Below are positions 23,816-31,436 of a stretch of DNA of 35,040 nt, piece by piece. How positions within the stretch are numbered: position 1 is the first letter of the stretch; the number at the start of each line of letters is the position of its first letter. A program made the position numbers and the translations under genes. Origin of the DNA: JBNKDD01 sp050288085. Its GTDB lineage: Bacteria; Chloroflexota; Anaerolineae; Aggregatilineales; UBA3940. The stretch lies in contig JBNKDD010000022.1 in assembly GCA_050288085.1 (NCBI GenBank), positions 1 to 35,040 of the forward strand, given 5' to 3'. The notes beneath the pieces were generated by a model. That model was not told the DNA's origin. It did no database searches and saw only the letters and a program-made list of their open reading frames with translations.

Positions 23816-23909
23816 GGGTTAAAACACGTGTTATATGACCTCACCTGTTAACAGATCGACACTCAGGACAACGGGCTGCTGCGTTTTGATTTGAGTGGCA
23901 GTCCCTAAC

Positions 23910-24893
23910 CTAACCGCCGATCTCCGACATTACCCGGTTGAGGGGAATCTCATTTTCAGATAGCCCATGCCCCCAGGGTTTCTGCCACACCCCGGCCCGG
24001 ACGATCTCCTTGAGATCGGCGACCGTTGCCCCCTGTCGAAGCGGCGTGAGCAGATCGACTTCTTTTTCGCGCAGCAGGCACAACCGCAGCGTTCCATCTG
24101 CGGTGAGGCGGGCGCGGGTGCAGGCAGCACAGAAGGGCGCAGTCACCGAGCTGATAAAGCCCACCGTCCCCCGTGCCCCGCGCAACTTATACAGTCGGGC
24201 CTCCCCATCGAGCCGACCATCGTTGAGCGCTTCAAGCGGCCCAAGCTGCGATCCGATGGTGGCATGGAGTTCCGCCTCCGTCACGATCTGCGACTGCTGG
24301 AAATCCGCCACATTGCCAAACGGCATCATCTCGATAAACCGTACCTGCCAATCATTTTCAATCGTTAGCGCGGCGATATCCACCACATCCTGACCATCGT
24401 TGATGTGGCGCACCACCACCGTATTCAATTTGATCGGCAGCAGCCCGGCCTCCTCGGCAGCCCGGATACCATCCATCACCTGGTCGATCTCCCCCCACCG
24501 TGTGATCTGGTGGAAGCGTTCCGGGTTCAGCGTATCGATGCTGACATTGCAGCGTTTCAATCCGGCATCGGCCAGCGGGCGGGCCAGTTCACCGAGCAGC
24601 AAACCGTTGGTCGTCATCGAAATTTCATCTACGCCGGGGACAGCACACATCTCCCGTACCAGTTCAACGACGTTGGCCCGCACGGTTGGCTCGCCGCCGG
24701 TCAGTCGAAACTTGGAAAAGCCGAGTTCAACAAACAGGCGGAACAGGGTAATGATCTCATCATCTTGCAGCAGTTCTGAACCGGGCCGGAAGGTGATATC
24801 CTCCGGCATACAGTAGACACAGCGCAAATTACATTTATCGGTAAGTGATATGCGTAAATAATTAATATTCCGACCAAAGCGATCAATGGCCAA
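23910..24893 (-). CDS. moaA: GTP 3',8-cyclase MoaA (molybdenum cofactor biosynthesis)
   Basis: MoaA is a radical-SAM enzyme that begins molybdopterin synthesis by converting GTP to 3',8-cyclo-GTP; MoaC then makes cyclic pyranopterin. The N-terminal SAM cluster is CNLRCVYC, with Cys21, Cys25 and Cys28. The SAM-binding GGE is in RLTGGEPTVR. The second cluster is the C-terminal FCAACTRARLTADG, followed by LRLCL. The protein ends in MSEIGG, the Gly-Gly needed for catalysis. At 327 residues the length is normal. The start is TTG at 24893, with GGAG 8 bases upstream and a promoter at 24935-24963. Its operon partners (moaC, moaE and others) are not here; moaD-like 9141-9437 is far away. Confidence 0.96.
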   Translation of the reverse strand: MAIDRFGRNINYLRISLTDKCNLRCVYCMPEDITFRPGSELLQDDEIITLFRLFVELGFSKFRLTGGEPTVRANVVELVREMCAVPGVDEISMTTNGLLLGELARPLADAGLKRCNVSIDTLNPERFHQITRWGEIDQVMDGIRAAEEAGLLPIKLNTVVVRHINDGQDVVDIAALTIENDWQVRFIEMMPFGNVADFQQSQIVTEAELHATIGSQLGPLEALNDGRLDGEARLYKLRGARGTVGFISSVTAPFCAACTRARLTADGTLRLCLLREKEVDLLTPLRQGATVADLKEIVRAGVWQKPWGHGLSENEIPLNRVMSEIGG

Positions 24894-24934
24894 GCTGGTT
24901 TCTCCGCTGAATGATGCTATCTACTGCTGATTCT

Positions 24935-24963
24935 ATTCTATCAAGCGATCTAAATAAAGTAAA
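24935..24963 (-). promoter_or_regulatory. Promoter of moaA
   Basis: On the minus strand TTTACT (24958-24963) and TAGAAT (24935-24940) are 17 bases apart. Start of transcription is near 24928, with a leader of about 34 bases. That is too short for a molybdenum-cofactor riboswitch. Confidence 0.55.
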
Positions 24964-25027
24964 TATTTATCTTTTTTATAGGGCGTTCAGGCTGCCGAAT
25001 TAGCTGCCGAGCCTTCCAAAAATCCGG

Positions 25028-25033
25028 TATACT
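25028..25033 (+). promoter_or_regulatory. -10 box positioned for a leaderless transcript
   Basis: TATACT ends 7 bases before the ATG at 25041, so transcription would begin at or one base before the start codon. The -35 region is not convincing. No ribosome site precedes this ATG, which fits. Confidence 0.4.
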
Positions 25034-25040
25034 CCCCGGT

Positions 25041-25316
25041 ATGAACAACCTGACTCTCCTGACCATCATCTTCAGCCTCACCTTTTTGATCCTTCAGCGC
25101 ACCGAGCGGAAGCGCTTATGGCTGATCATCGTTTTCATGCTGATTCCCCTGATGGGTGTCACCTGGTACTGGGCCAGTTTCAAAGGCCAGGAACGGGCCT
25201 TCATCTTCGCAGCAGTGATCGCCCTGGCGCTCAATGCTCTGTTCTGGCTGATATACGGTCGGCGCAATCCACCGGGCTCCAGCGATGATATCAAGGTGTT
25301 CGGGATGGAAGATTAA
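25041..25316 (+). CDS. Small three-helix membrane protein
   Basis: This is a 91-residue protein with about three hydrophobic helices: LTLLTIIFSLTFLIL, LWLIIVFMLIPLMG with WYW, and FIFAAVIALALNALFWLIY. It ends in a short soluble tail (RRNPPGSSDDIK) with GMED at the terminus. I recognise no family. It is divergent from moaA. A leaderless transcript is plausible because there is no ribosome site and a -10 box sits just upstream. Confidence 0.7.
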   Translation: MNNLTLLTIIFSLTFLILQRTERKRLWLIIVFMLIPLMGVTWYWASFKGQERAFIFAAVIALALNALFWLIYGRRNPPGSSDDIKVFGMED

Positions 25317-25339
25317 CAGGCTACTAATCTACATACCTG

Positions 25340-25535
25340 ACACCCCCTCCCGGTTTTTAAGTCCCTCCCCATGAGAGGGTTTCTGGAAAGATGCTAGTAA
25401 TACCGATCACGCCCTCACCTCAAGCCGGTTTCTAAGTCCCCTCTCCAGAATCAGCGAAGCTGATCGGAGAGGGGATTTAGGGGTGAGGGCTATAACACTT
25501 ACCCTAAACACTCTCAGGGAGAAGGGATGAGGGCC
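25340..25535. repeat. Cluster of CCCTCTCC repeat segments
   Basis: The intergenic gap after 25316 is filled by several related blocks. The clearest is 25438-25474: arms CCCCTCTCC and GGAGAGGGG, inner arms ATCAGC and GCTGAT, loop GAA. Around it are CCCCCTCCC, a GAGAGGG segment near 25375, AGGGGTGAGGGC and a terminal TGAGGGCC. It resembles 12112-12146 and 2420-2462, and no ORF is seen. Confidence 0.75.
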
Positions 25536-25543
25536 ATATTTCG

Positions 25544-26785
25544 CTACTCATGTGATTGAATATATTCCAGGATCGCCTGGGCAACCACCTCATCTCCGGC
25601 GGAATTCCAATGCGAATCGGCATAATGATAGACCTCCGTCCCGCCAAGCATCGTATCGCGGAGGGGTTCGGTCAGATCGAGGAACTGGATATCATTCTCG
25701 GTGGCAAATTCGGCCAGCATCTCTAATTGATCGTCGTAATGCTCGTCGAACTCCTGGAACGTTTTAAGCGGCACGGTCCGGGCGATAAACAGGTTGACCT
25801 CGGTTTCATCCCAGATACGGCCCCAATAGACATGTTCCTTACTCGGCGCATAGACCAGCAGGAAGTTCGCCCCCTGCTCCGTGACATCCTGATCGATCGC
25901 CGTCAGCGCATCGGTGATCAGATCCCACTCCGGCGCAGATTCGAGATAGTCATGGTCATAGCCCAGCATCCGAATCTGATCATTGACAAACACCGTCTCG
26001 AACCGGTTAACCTCGGTGGCAACCGTCATCGGGTATTCGCATTTCTGCTCATGGACGGGCATCCCACCGGTTAACTTAGCATACCAGTACCGGATCATAT
26101 TCGGCATCACCAGCCGTTCAAACGGCTTGGCGTTATGCAGAATATACCCCCGCCAGCTATAACCGGATTCCTGCCGCCGCATATACTCCCCGGCATTGAA
26201 GAAATCGTTGCCTTCGAAGTACACCAGGATCACCCAATCTGGATTTTTATCCAGGCCAAACTCCCGGATCGCCTCAACCTGAGACAGCGTGCCCCAACTG
26301 CCGATCCCCAGATTGAGGATGCTCATGCCGCTCTGCTCACCAAGCTCATCAATCCAGAACACATCCGCGTGGGGCTGCGCGAAGGAGTCGCCCGTAATCA
26401 CAATATCATACGAATCCTGCCACGGCGACGGATTCAGGAAGCCGTTTTCATCGGCAGTGAAGGTCAGTTGGAAAGTATCATCACGGGGCGGGGCGCAGGT
26501 TTCGTATTGAGCACCAATCACCGCCGGATCGGAAGGGTTGTAGGGCTCGTCATAGACGTAACCGGGTTTATAGCGATAGGCCATTTTCATCGGCTGATCG
26601 AACTGGTAGCGATAATCGCAGTAGCCGCCACCTAATACCGGCGAGAACAGGCAGGCTTCAAAGGGGATAGCCTGCGGAAACACCCGGAAGCCCAACTCAA
26701 GAGCCACCAACAGGCTGATCAGCGTCAGCACGACGATGGCGATCCCGCGTAAAATACGTTGACTAAGATTGGACGATGCCGTCAT
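25544..26785 (-). CDS. SGNH/AlgX-like acyltransferase-type protein with N-terminal TM anchor
   Basis: This is a 413-residue protein. Residues 10-35 form a TM anchor (GIAIVVLTLISLLVALELGF), after which the domain should be outside the membrane. Its SGNH landmarks are VITGDSFAQ (Ser134), NLGIGSWGT, FEGNDFFN and the C-terminal DSHWNSAGD with the Asp-His pair. This late DSHWxxxG motif is typical of AlgJ/AlgX and DltD-like SGNH proteins, which O-acetylate or modify cell-surface polymers. That makes glycan acyl transfer plausible. AGGA lies 4 bases before the ATG. The GT-C-like gene is next to it on the other strand. Confidence 0.85.
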   Translation of the reverse strand: MTASSNLSQRILRGIAIVVLTLISLLVALELGFRVFPQAIPFEACLFSPVLGGGYCDYRYQFDQPMKMAYRYKPGYVYDEPYNPSDPAVIGAQYETCAPPRDDTFQLTFTADENGFLNPSPWQDSYDIVITGDSFAQPHADVFWIDELGEQSGMSILNLGIGSWGTLSQVEAIREFGLDKNPDWVILVYFEGNDFFNAGEYMRRQESGYSWRGYILHNAKPFERLVMPNMIRYWYAKLTGGMPVHEQKCEYPMTVATEVNRFETVFVNDQIRMLGYDHDYLESAPEWDLITDALTAIDQDVTEQGANFLLVYAPSKEHVYWGRIWDETEVNLFIARTVPLKTFQEFDEHYDDQLEMLAEFATENDIQFLDLTEPLRDTMLGGTEVYHYADSHWNSAGDEVVAQAILEYIQSHE

Positions 26786-26892
26786 AAAATCCTATTCAGG
26801 TGGCAGCGAGCGATCAAGACGGGACAATGGTAGCGCGTCACCGGATTTTCGGCTATTACAGAATGCGAAATCTGTAGGGTCACAGTTCCAGC

Positions 26893-26920
26893 TTGGCACA
26901 ATCAACTTGTCTGGTAAAAT
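26893..26920 (+). promoter_or_regulatory. Candidate promoter of the GT-C-like gene
   Basis: TTGGCA (26893-26898) and TAAAAT (26915-26920) are 16 bases apart. Transcription near 26927 would give a leader of about 88 bases before the ATG at 27015. Confidence 0.45.
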
Positions 26921-27014
26921 TCTACTAATGGGCACTCTTCATAGGGGTGAGGCTGACAATCCTCTCTCCCCTGCAAACCAACAAACCATGACCTTAAGCA
27001 AATAGGGAGGGCTG

Positions 27015-28451
27015 ATGTCGGTTTTCTTCGCTACGGTGACACGTGACAAGTACGATTCGACGGACAAGGACGGGATCTATTTTCTCTGCCTGAGCATCAT
27101 CGTGATCGGATTCCTGGTCGTTGGTGGATTGTACGCTTATTACACCCCACCCTGGCAGGCACCTGACGAACCCGCTCATTACAATTACGTGGCACAGGTC
27201 GCGACCGGCGGCTGCTGCCCGGTGATCACAGCAGGCGATTGGGACGCTGAAGCCCTCGAAACGCTGAAGGCCGAGCAGTTCCCCGACAGCGCCGACCTGA
27301 CCACCATCGAATATGAAGATCACCAGCCGCCGCTTTATTACCTGATTGCGTCGCTGGTCTATCGCATTTTCGGCGGCAGCTTGTTTGCGCTGCGGATGCT
27401 CTCGGTCGTTTTTGGGGCTGGGGTCGTATTAGCCGCTTATTTCATCGTTGCCCGCCTGATCCCCCGCCACAAAGCGCTGGCACTGGCCGCAGCGGCCTTC
27501 GTCGCTTTCCTGCCCCAGCACATCGCGATCCTGGCAAGTGTCAACAACGACAGCCTGGCCGAACTGATACTCGGTATCCTGATGGTCGTTACCGTTACCT
27601 ACCTCGGCAACCCGGTCTATGTCAGTTCAGAGGGATCATTCAAGCCGCGTGACGAATCCAGCCGACCGCATGGGGCCGCACTCGGCGGGCTGGTCGGAGC
27701 CGCCTTCCTGACCAAGATCACGGTCTACCTCCCGGCAGTCGTCATCGCCGGGCTGGCGATCTTATTATATTGGCGGCGTGAACGGCAGCGCGAGAACGGG
27801 ATGTGGCTGGTCGCGCATGCCGGTTGGGCAGTGATCATGGCCCTGGGACTTGGATCGATCTGGTGGGTGCGCAATGGGATCGTCTACGGCTGGCCCGATT
27901 TACTGGCCCAATTCGCCCACGATTCGGTCGTTGTCGGACAGCTTCGCACTGCCACCCTGATCGCTGACCTGGGCTTCGGCCCCTACCTGAAGCAGTTCCT
28001 ATCGACCACCTACCACAGCTATTGGGGCCAGTTCGGATGGATGGGCGTCCCGATGCCGCCCCGCGCCTACTTGCTGATCGGCCTGTTCAGCCTCTGGAAC
28101 GCCGCCGGGCTTGTCCTGCTGATCGTCCTGAACCGCGACAGGCTGCACCTCGAACCGCCCCAACTGCGGGGATTGCTGGTTCTGGCCGGAGTCGCACTGA
28201 TCACATTCCTCGATTATATTGGCTACAACCTGCACTTCGTTCAGTTCCAGGGGCGCTATCTCTACCCGGCGCTGATCCCCTATGGGCTGCTGGTCGCTTA
28301 TGGATCGTGGGGCTGGGCACTGGCGGTTGGACACTGGCTAAAAATCGAGCGGCGGGCACACCTCCTCGACTGGCTGACTCTGGTCGCCGTCGCCTGGATG
28401 CCCCTATTCGCGGTCTTTGCATTGTTCCGTTACATCGTACCAAATTTATAA
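27015..28451 (+). CDS. GT-C-type membrane glycosyltransferase-like protein (DUF2142/PMT-like)
   Basis: This is a 478-residue polytopic membrane protein. A TM helix at about 25-48 precedes an exterior loop PPWQAPDEPAHYNYV, whose acidic pair resembles the lipid-phosphate-sugar site of GT-C enzymes. EDHQPPLYYLIASLVYRIFGG follows in pieces, then FALRMLSVVFG, LPQHIAILASVNNDSLAE and many more helices, the last around residue 470. This is the usual plan of ArnT/PMT and DUF2142 proteins, which transfer sugars from polyprenyl-phosphate donors. The acceptor is unknown. GGGAGGGC abuts the ATG. It is adjacent to, and divergent from, the SGNH acyltransferase-like gene. Confidence 0.83.
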   Translation: MSVFFATVTRDKYDSTDKDGIYFLCLSIIVIGFLVVGGLYAYYTPPWQAPDEPAHYNYVAQVATGGCCPVITAGDWDAEALETLKAEQFPDSADLTTIEYEDHQPPLYYLIASLVYRIFGGSLFALRMLSVVFGAGVVLAAYFIVARLIPRHKALALAAAAFVAFLPQHIAILASVNNDSLAELILGILMVVTVTYLGNPVYVSSEGSFKPRDESSRPHGAALGGLVGAAFLTKITVYLPAVVIAGLAILLYWRRERQRENGMWLVAHAGWAVIMALGLGSIWWVRNGIVYGWPDLLAQFAHDSVVVGQLRTATLIADLGFGPYLKQFLSTTYHSYWGQFGWMGVPMPPRAYLLIGLFSLWNAAGLVLLIVLNRDRLHLEPPQLRGLLVLAGVALITFLDYIGYNLHFVQFQGRYLYPALIPYGLLVAYGSWGWALAVGHWLKIERRAHLLDWLTLVAVAWMPLFAVFALFRYIVPNL

Positions 28452-28511
28452 ATCTACCGTCACATTGCATGGGCGAGATATTGACTATTAACCAAATAAT
28501 CCGATAGTGTC

Positions 28512-28536
28512 GTAGGGGCAAGGCGTGCCTTGCCCT
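28512..28536. repeat. GTAGGGGC palindrome, copy 2
   Basis: GTAGG precedes the arms GGGCAAGGC (28516-28524) and GCCTTGCCC (28527-28535). It lies between the GT-C-like gene and the methyltransferase gene. Only the outer sequence is conserved with 907-934, so copies share design more than identity. Confidence 0.75.
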
Positions 28537-28606
28537 GGCGCTGAAACCATTTTTGCAACTATTGGAATAGCCCGCTATCTCGCCCTCCTAATCAAGGATG
28601 AGAACC

Positions 28607-29479
28607 ATGAGTATGATAGGTGAGAGCTTTGCGGGAGTCGCCACATCGTCGACACGGGTGATCGAACTCTACTACCCGGAAGATAAACGCCTCTTCGATG
28701 ACCCCTTAGTGCTTAAATTGCTTCCTTTCGGTTGGCGGATATTTGTCCGGTTAGCCTTCCTGCCAGGGCTGCGGGATGGAGTGCTGGCCCTGCGTGAACG
28801 CCGAATGCCCGGATCCCTGGGCGGTATTCTGTGCCGCACCCGTTATATCGACGACGTGCTGAAAAGGTCGCTGGAAGAGGGAATCGACCAACTCGTGATC
28901 CTCGGCGCAGGATTCGACAGCCGCCCTTATCGCATCGCCGGTATAGACCAAACCCGCGTATTTGAAGTTGACCTGCCGGGCACAGAGAAGCTGAAGCAAA
29001 AACGCCTGGAGAAAGTACTCGGAGCCATCCCGGAAAACGTAACCTTAGTCGGCATAGACTTTGACCACCAAAGTCTGGCCGACGTACTGAGCGCGGCGGG
29101 CTTTCAGAAGGGGAAGCGAACCCTGTTCATCTGGGAAGGTGTGACACAATACCTCACACCAGAGGCGGTAAGCAGCACCCTTGAGTTTGTCTCAAGCGCT
29201 TCTGGCGCAATCGTATTTACTTACGTCCGGCGCGGCCTCATTGATGGCACCGACCGCCCTGAATGGTTTGAACCATTTATCGCTTTTGCTGAAAGGGTAG
29301 GATCGCCGTTGGTCTTTGGCCTCGACCCGGCTGAACTGGGATCATACCTCGCCGACCGGGGCTTAACGCTGGTAGAGGATATTGGTGCTGCCGATTATCA
29401 GGAACGCTATCTCAAACCACTCGGTCGTGAATTGAGCGTATTTGAGGGCGAAAGAGCCGCATTCGCCAGGGTGAAGTAG
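28607..29479 (+). CDS. Leucine carboxyl methyltransferase-like SAM methyltransferase
   Basis: This is a 290-residue class-I methyltransferase of the LCM/TIGR00027-like group. Markers are the N-terminal CRTRYIDDVLKRSL, motif I LVILGAGFDSRPYR, the acidic FEVDLPGT, and VGIDFDHQSLADVL. FIWEGVTQYLTPEAVSS is the typical post-motif block of this family, and a hydrophobic strand with YVRRG follows. Family members O-methylate small metabolites, so the acceptor is unknown. The start is put at the ATG at 28607, 9 bases after AAGG; an upstream ATG at 28598 would abut that site. Confidence 0.88.
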   Translation: MSMIGESFAGVATSSTRVIELYYPEDKRLFDDPLVLKLLPFGWRIFVRLAFLPGLRDGVLALRERRMPGSLGGILCRTRYIDDVLKRSLEEGIDQLVILGAGFDSRPYRIAGIDQTRVFEVDLPGTEKLKQKRLEKVLGAIPENVTLVGIDFDHQSLADVLSAAGFQKGKRTLFIWEGVTQYLTPEAVSSTLEFVSSASGAIVFTYVRRGLIDGTDRPEWFEPFIAFAERVGSPLVFGLDPAELGSYLADRGLTLVEDIGAADYQERYLKPLGRELSVFEGERAAFARVK

Positions 29480-29505
29480 CTTCGCAGCAAATATCGATAA
29501 ATCGC

Positions 29506-29556
29506 CGTAGGGGCGAGATACATCTCGCCCTGGTCACGGCATGCCATGACCCTACG
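29506..29556. repeat. GTAGGGGC composite palindrome, copy 3
   Basis: Outer arms CGTAGGG (29506-29512) and CCCTACG (29550-29556) enclose two hairpins. The first is GGGCGAGAT with ATCTCGCCC (29511-29530). The second is GGTCA and TGACC around GGCATGCC with one mismatch. The element is just downstream of the methyltransferase gene and has the size of a MITE/REP unit. Confidence 0.8.
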
Positions 29557-29609
29557 AACGGATATTTTCTAATTTACGGATAGACATTAAGATCGGCGGC
29601 CTCTATCCG

Positions 29610-29837
29610 TCAAGAAATCCAGAACTTCGGCGGCTGCTCCCCAATCTTTTCATCCCACAACAATGAACCTTGAGGGAGCATACTATTTGGAACAGGCTGT
29701 CCGGACAGTCGCAACTGACGGCGCTTACATTTTTCAAAACTGCCTTCGCAGTAGGCAGCCCGATAGATTAACTTCGCTGCATTGCAGAAATATTCAAACA
29801 TCGGGCACTTTTCAATGAACTGGCATTTCTCATCCAT
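29610..29837 (-). CDS. Small Cys-rich protein
   Basis: This is a 75-residue protein with CQFIEKCPMFEYFC and then YCEGSFEKCKRRQL, followed by SGQPVPNSMLPQG. Five Cys in this pattern, with the Val-Pro and Leu-Pro tail, recall a short Cys-rich module found fused to sensor or cyclase proteins in other bacteria; metal binding is plausible but unproven. GTGGGG lies 7 bases before the ATG at 29837. An upstream hairpin is at 29852-29878. Confidence 0.6.
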   Translation of the reverse strand: MDEKCQFIEKCPMFEYFCNAAKLIYRAAYCEGSFEKCKRRQLRLSGQPVPNSMLPQGSLLWDEKIGEQPPKFWIS

Positions 29838-29851
29838 ACTGTTACCCCACC

Positions 29852-29878
29852 CCACCTATTCAGATATGATATAGGTGG
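29852..29878 (-). promoter_or_regulatory. Hairpin upstream of the Cys-rich gene
   Basis: CCACCTAT pairs with ATAGGTGG around an 11-base loop. It ends 15 bases before the Cys-rich protein's start, next to its ribosome site. It could be an operator or a translation-control hairpin. Confidence 0.4.
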
Positions 29879-29922
29879 AACAAACTTACCTTATAGTGTT
29901 CATGCAATGTATCATTCTTCAC

Positions 29923-29954
29923 AAACGGGGGCAAGTTACATTTCACCCCCGTTT
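29923..29954 (-). terminator. Hairpin downstream of the left flanking membrane gene
   Basis: AAACGGGGG pairs with CCCCCGTTT around a 14-base loop, a few bases after the minus-strand gene ending at 29961. The U-tract is absent, so this is a weak terminator or an insulator from the Cys-rich gene. Confidence 0.45.
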
Positions 29955-29960
29955 ACACTG

Positions 29961-30719
29961 TCAAATTTCAGAGGGGCTTACTGGTCGGTATAAGAGCAAT
30001 GACAGCCCATAGGGTGGTAAAACGAACGAAATGAAGACCAGCCCGATCGCCTGGAGGGATGTCGGCAAGTCCCACCACAGCACCCCAATCGCAGGCCCAA
30101 GCAGCGTCAGGCCGGGGATGTAACACAACACCGGAACCAGCAGCACAGCCCCCAGCGATACCACAACTCTCCGCGCCGGTTGGCCTGACCGGAGCCCCTG
30201 CCCCACGCCGATTGTCGCCGCCACCAGGTTCAAACCAAACACCCCGATCCCCATCAGCGTAAGGACAATCAACGGGGCCGCGATATTCGGATTTTCAGGA
30301 GGGGGAGCGGCCGGGTACAAGGTTGCTATAAAGTACCAGCCGGAAAACATCTCGGCCACCCAGACCGGCAGCAGCCCAATTTGCACTGCAAGCCGCACCC
30401 GCGACCGGAACAAGGCCGCCTGTGTGATACCTTGCCGGATTTCATCGGGTGACAGGGGCGTCAACTTGAGAAGCTGATACGATTCGTCGCCGGTAGTTTG
30501 CCTGACCAGGGCCGGTGACAGTACCGCAATCACCAGCGGATTGACCGCCATCAGTACCCAGGCAATAAACACACTGGCCTGAACCGCCACCTCCATGCCC
30601 AGGACAAAAAACGTCATACTGACCGCACACACCCCCAGCGCGATCACCCCCGCTCCTCGCAGTGACGGCCAACGATGATTCCGGGTCAGGTGTTGGGTAA
30701 TCGGGTTGTTGTTCTTCAT
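29961..30719 (-). CDS. ABC-2-like membrane protein, left flank paralogue
   Basis: This is a 252-residue protein with about six TM helices. Between helix 2 and 3 is YQLLKLTPLSPDEIRQG, which then runs to ALFRSRVRL. The protein at 33166-33918 has LEMIRLTPLSSQDIVHG and ALYRVRV in the same place. The LTPLS-x-x-x-I segment resembles the coupling-helix region of ABC-2 permeases. Lacking its own ATPase here, it may be a permease or regulatory subunit of the adjoining ABC system. Its start codon lies about 3 bases from the likely transcription start. Divergent from the TetR gene. Confidence 0.72.
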   Translation of the reverse strand: MKNNNPITQHLTRNHRWPSLRGAGVIALGVCAVSMTFFVLGMEVAVQASVFIAWVLMAVNPLVIAVLSPALVRQTTGDESYQLLKLTPLSPDEIRQGITQAALFRSRVRLAVQIGLLPVWVAEMFSGWYFIATLYPAAPPPENPNIAAPLIVLTLMGIGVFGLNLVAATIGVGQGLRSGQPARRVVVSLGAVLLVPVLCYIPGLTLLGPAIGVLWWDLPTSLQAIGLVFISFVLPPYGLSLLLYRPVSPSEI

Positions 30720-30728
30720 GCTGCGATC

Positions 30729-30734
30729 ATTATA
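30729..30734 (-). promoter_or_regulatory. -10 box for the left flanking membrane gene
   Basis: A perfect TATAAT on the minus strand puts transcription start near 30722, only about 3 bases from the ATG at 30719. The transcript would be nearly leaderless. The -35 region is poor. Confidence 0.45.
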
Positions 30735-30765
30735 CTCGCTGCCGCTTGAATCAGATATCCGACGG

Positions 30766-30795
30766 TTTGCTTTTTGAATAATTGAACGATATATT
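30766..30795 (+). promoter_or_regulatory. Promoter of the TetR-ABC operon
   Basis: TTGCTT (30767-30772) and TATATT (30790-30795) are 17 bases apart. The -10 box lies inside the operator at 30774-30806, so bound repressor would block RNA polymerase. Confidence 0.5.
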
Positions 30796-30806
30796 CATTT
30801 ATTCAA
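30774..30806. promoter_or_regulatory. Probable TetR operator (33-bp inverted repeat)
   Basis: TTGAATAA-T-TGAA on the left mirrors TTCA-T-TTATTCAA on the right around a 7-base centre, giving two 12-base arms apart from one mismatch. It is 16 bases from the TetR ATG and between divergent genes. TetR-family repressors commonly regulate themselves through such sites. Confidence 0.75.
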
Positions 30807-30821
30807 AACAGGGAGGTAACA

Positions 30822-31436
30822 ATGCCGCGTTCAGCAATCAATAAACAGAACATCCGGCAGGATTTAGTCCAGACCGGGCGAGAGCTTTTTTCCCGGCACG
30901 GGCTGAAAGCCACCAGCATCCAGGAACTGACCCAGGCAGTGAGCATCGCGCAGGGATCGTTCTATTCCCATTTCGAGTCCAAAGAGGAGCTGTTCTTTGA
31001 GATCCTCGAACAGGAAGAAGCCGACATCGCCGGTAAAATCATCGAGCGACTCCACGCACAGCAGCTAACCCGTGCCCACCTCAAATCGGTGATCGAGTGG
31101 TCACTTGAAGAACTGCGAAACAATCCTATCCTGCAAACCATTTTAGACCCCGGCGAGTACAAACGCCTGCTGCACAAGGTCCCGGCAGAACGTCTTCAGA
31201 GCCACTTGAGAAGTGAACAAAACCTGCTGGCCGAAGCTGTCGCCAGCCTCCAGACAGACGGGCTGATCACACCCATCGAACCCGACGAACTGGCGGGCCT
31301 GCTCCATGCCCTATTTGTCATGACCCTCCATCAGGACGAAATCGGGGCCGAGCTTTTCCCCAGAGTTCTTGACCGGCTGATCGGTCTGGTGGCCGACCAC
31401 GTCGCGACACACGGAGAAAGGACCATCCAACCATGA
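30822..31436 (+). CDS. TetR-family transcriptional regulator
   Basis: This is a 204-residue TetR/AcrR-type repressor. The N-terminal HTH runs from GRELFSRHGLKATSIQELT to IAQGSFYSHFESKEELFFEIL, with the recognition helix around GSFYSHF. The rest is the ligand-binding helical domain, whose ligand is unknown. GGGAGGT lies 4 bases before the ATG. Its last codons overlap the ABC ATPase start (ATGA), so the regulator, ATPase and permease are one operon. The operator at 30774-30806 covers its own promoter and may also control the divergent membrane gene. Confidence 0.93.
   Translation: MPRSAINKQNIRQDLVQTGRELFSRHGLKATSIQELTQAVSIAQGSFYSHFESKEELFFEILEQEEADIAGKIIERLHAQQLTRAHLKSVIEWSLEELRNNPILQTILDPGEYKRLLHKVPAERLQSHLRSEQNLLAEAVASLQTDGLITPIEPDELAGLLHALFVMTLHQDEIGAELFPRVLDRLIGLVADHVATHGERTIQP

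Noticed and set aside
24894..24928. Molybdenum-cofactor riboswitch before moaA
   Set aside because: The predicted leader is only about 34 bases, too short for that riboswitch.
26769..27005. 78-codon open frame in the gap between the SGNH and GT-C-like genes
   Set aside because: There is no convincing ribosome site, it overlaps the opposite gene's start, and the gap is better explained as a promoter region.
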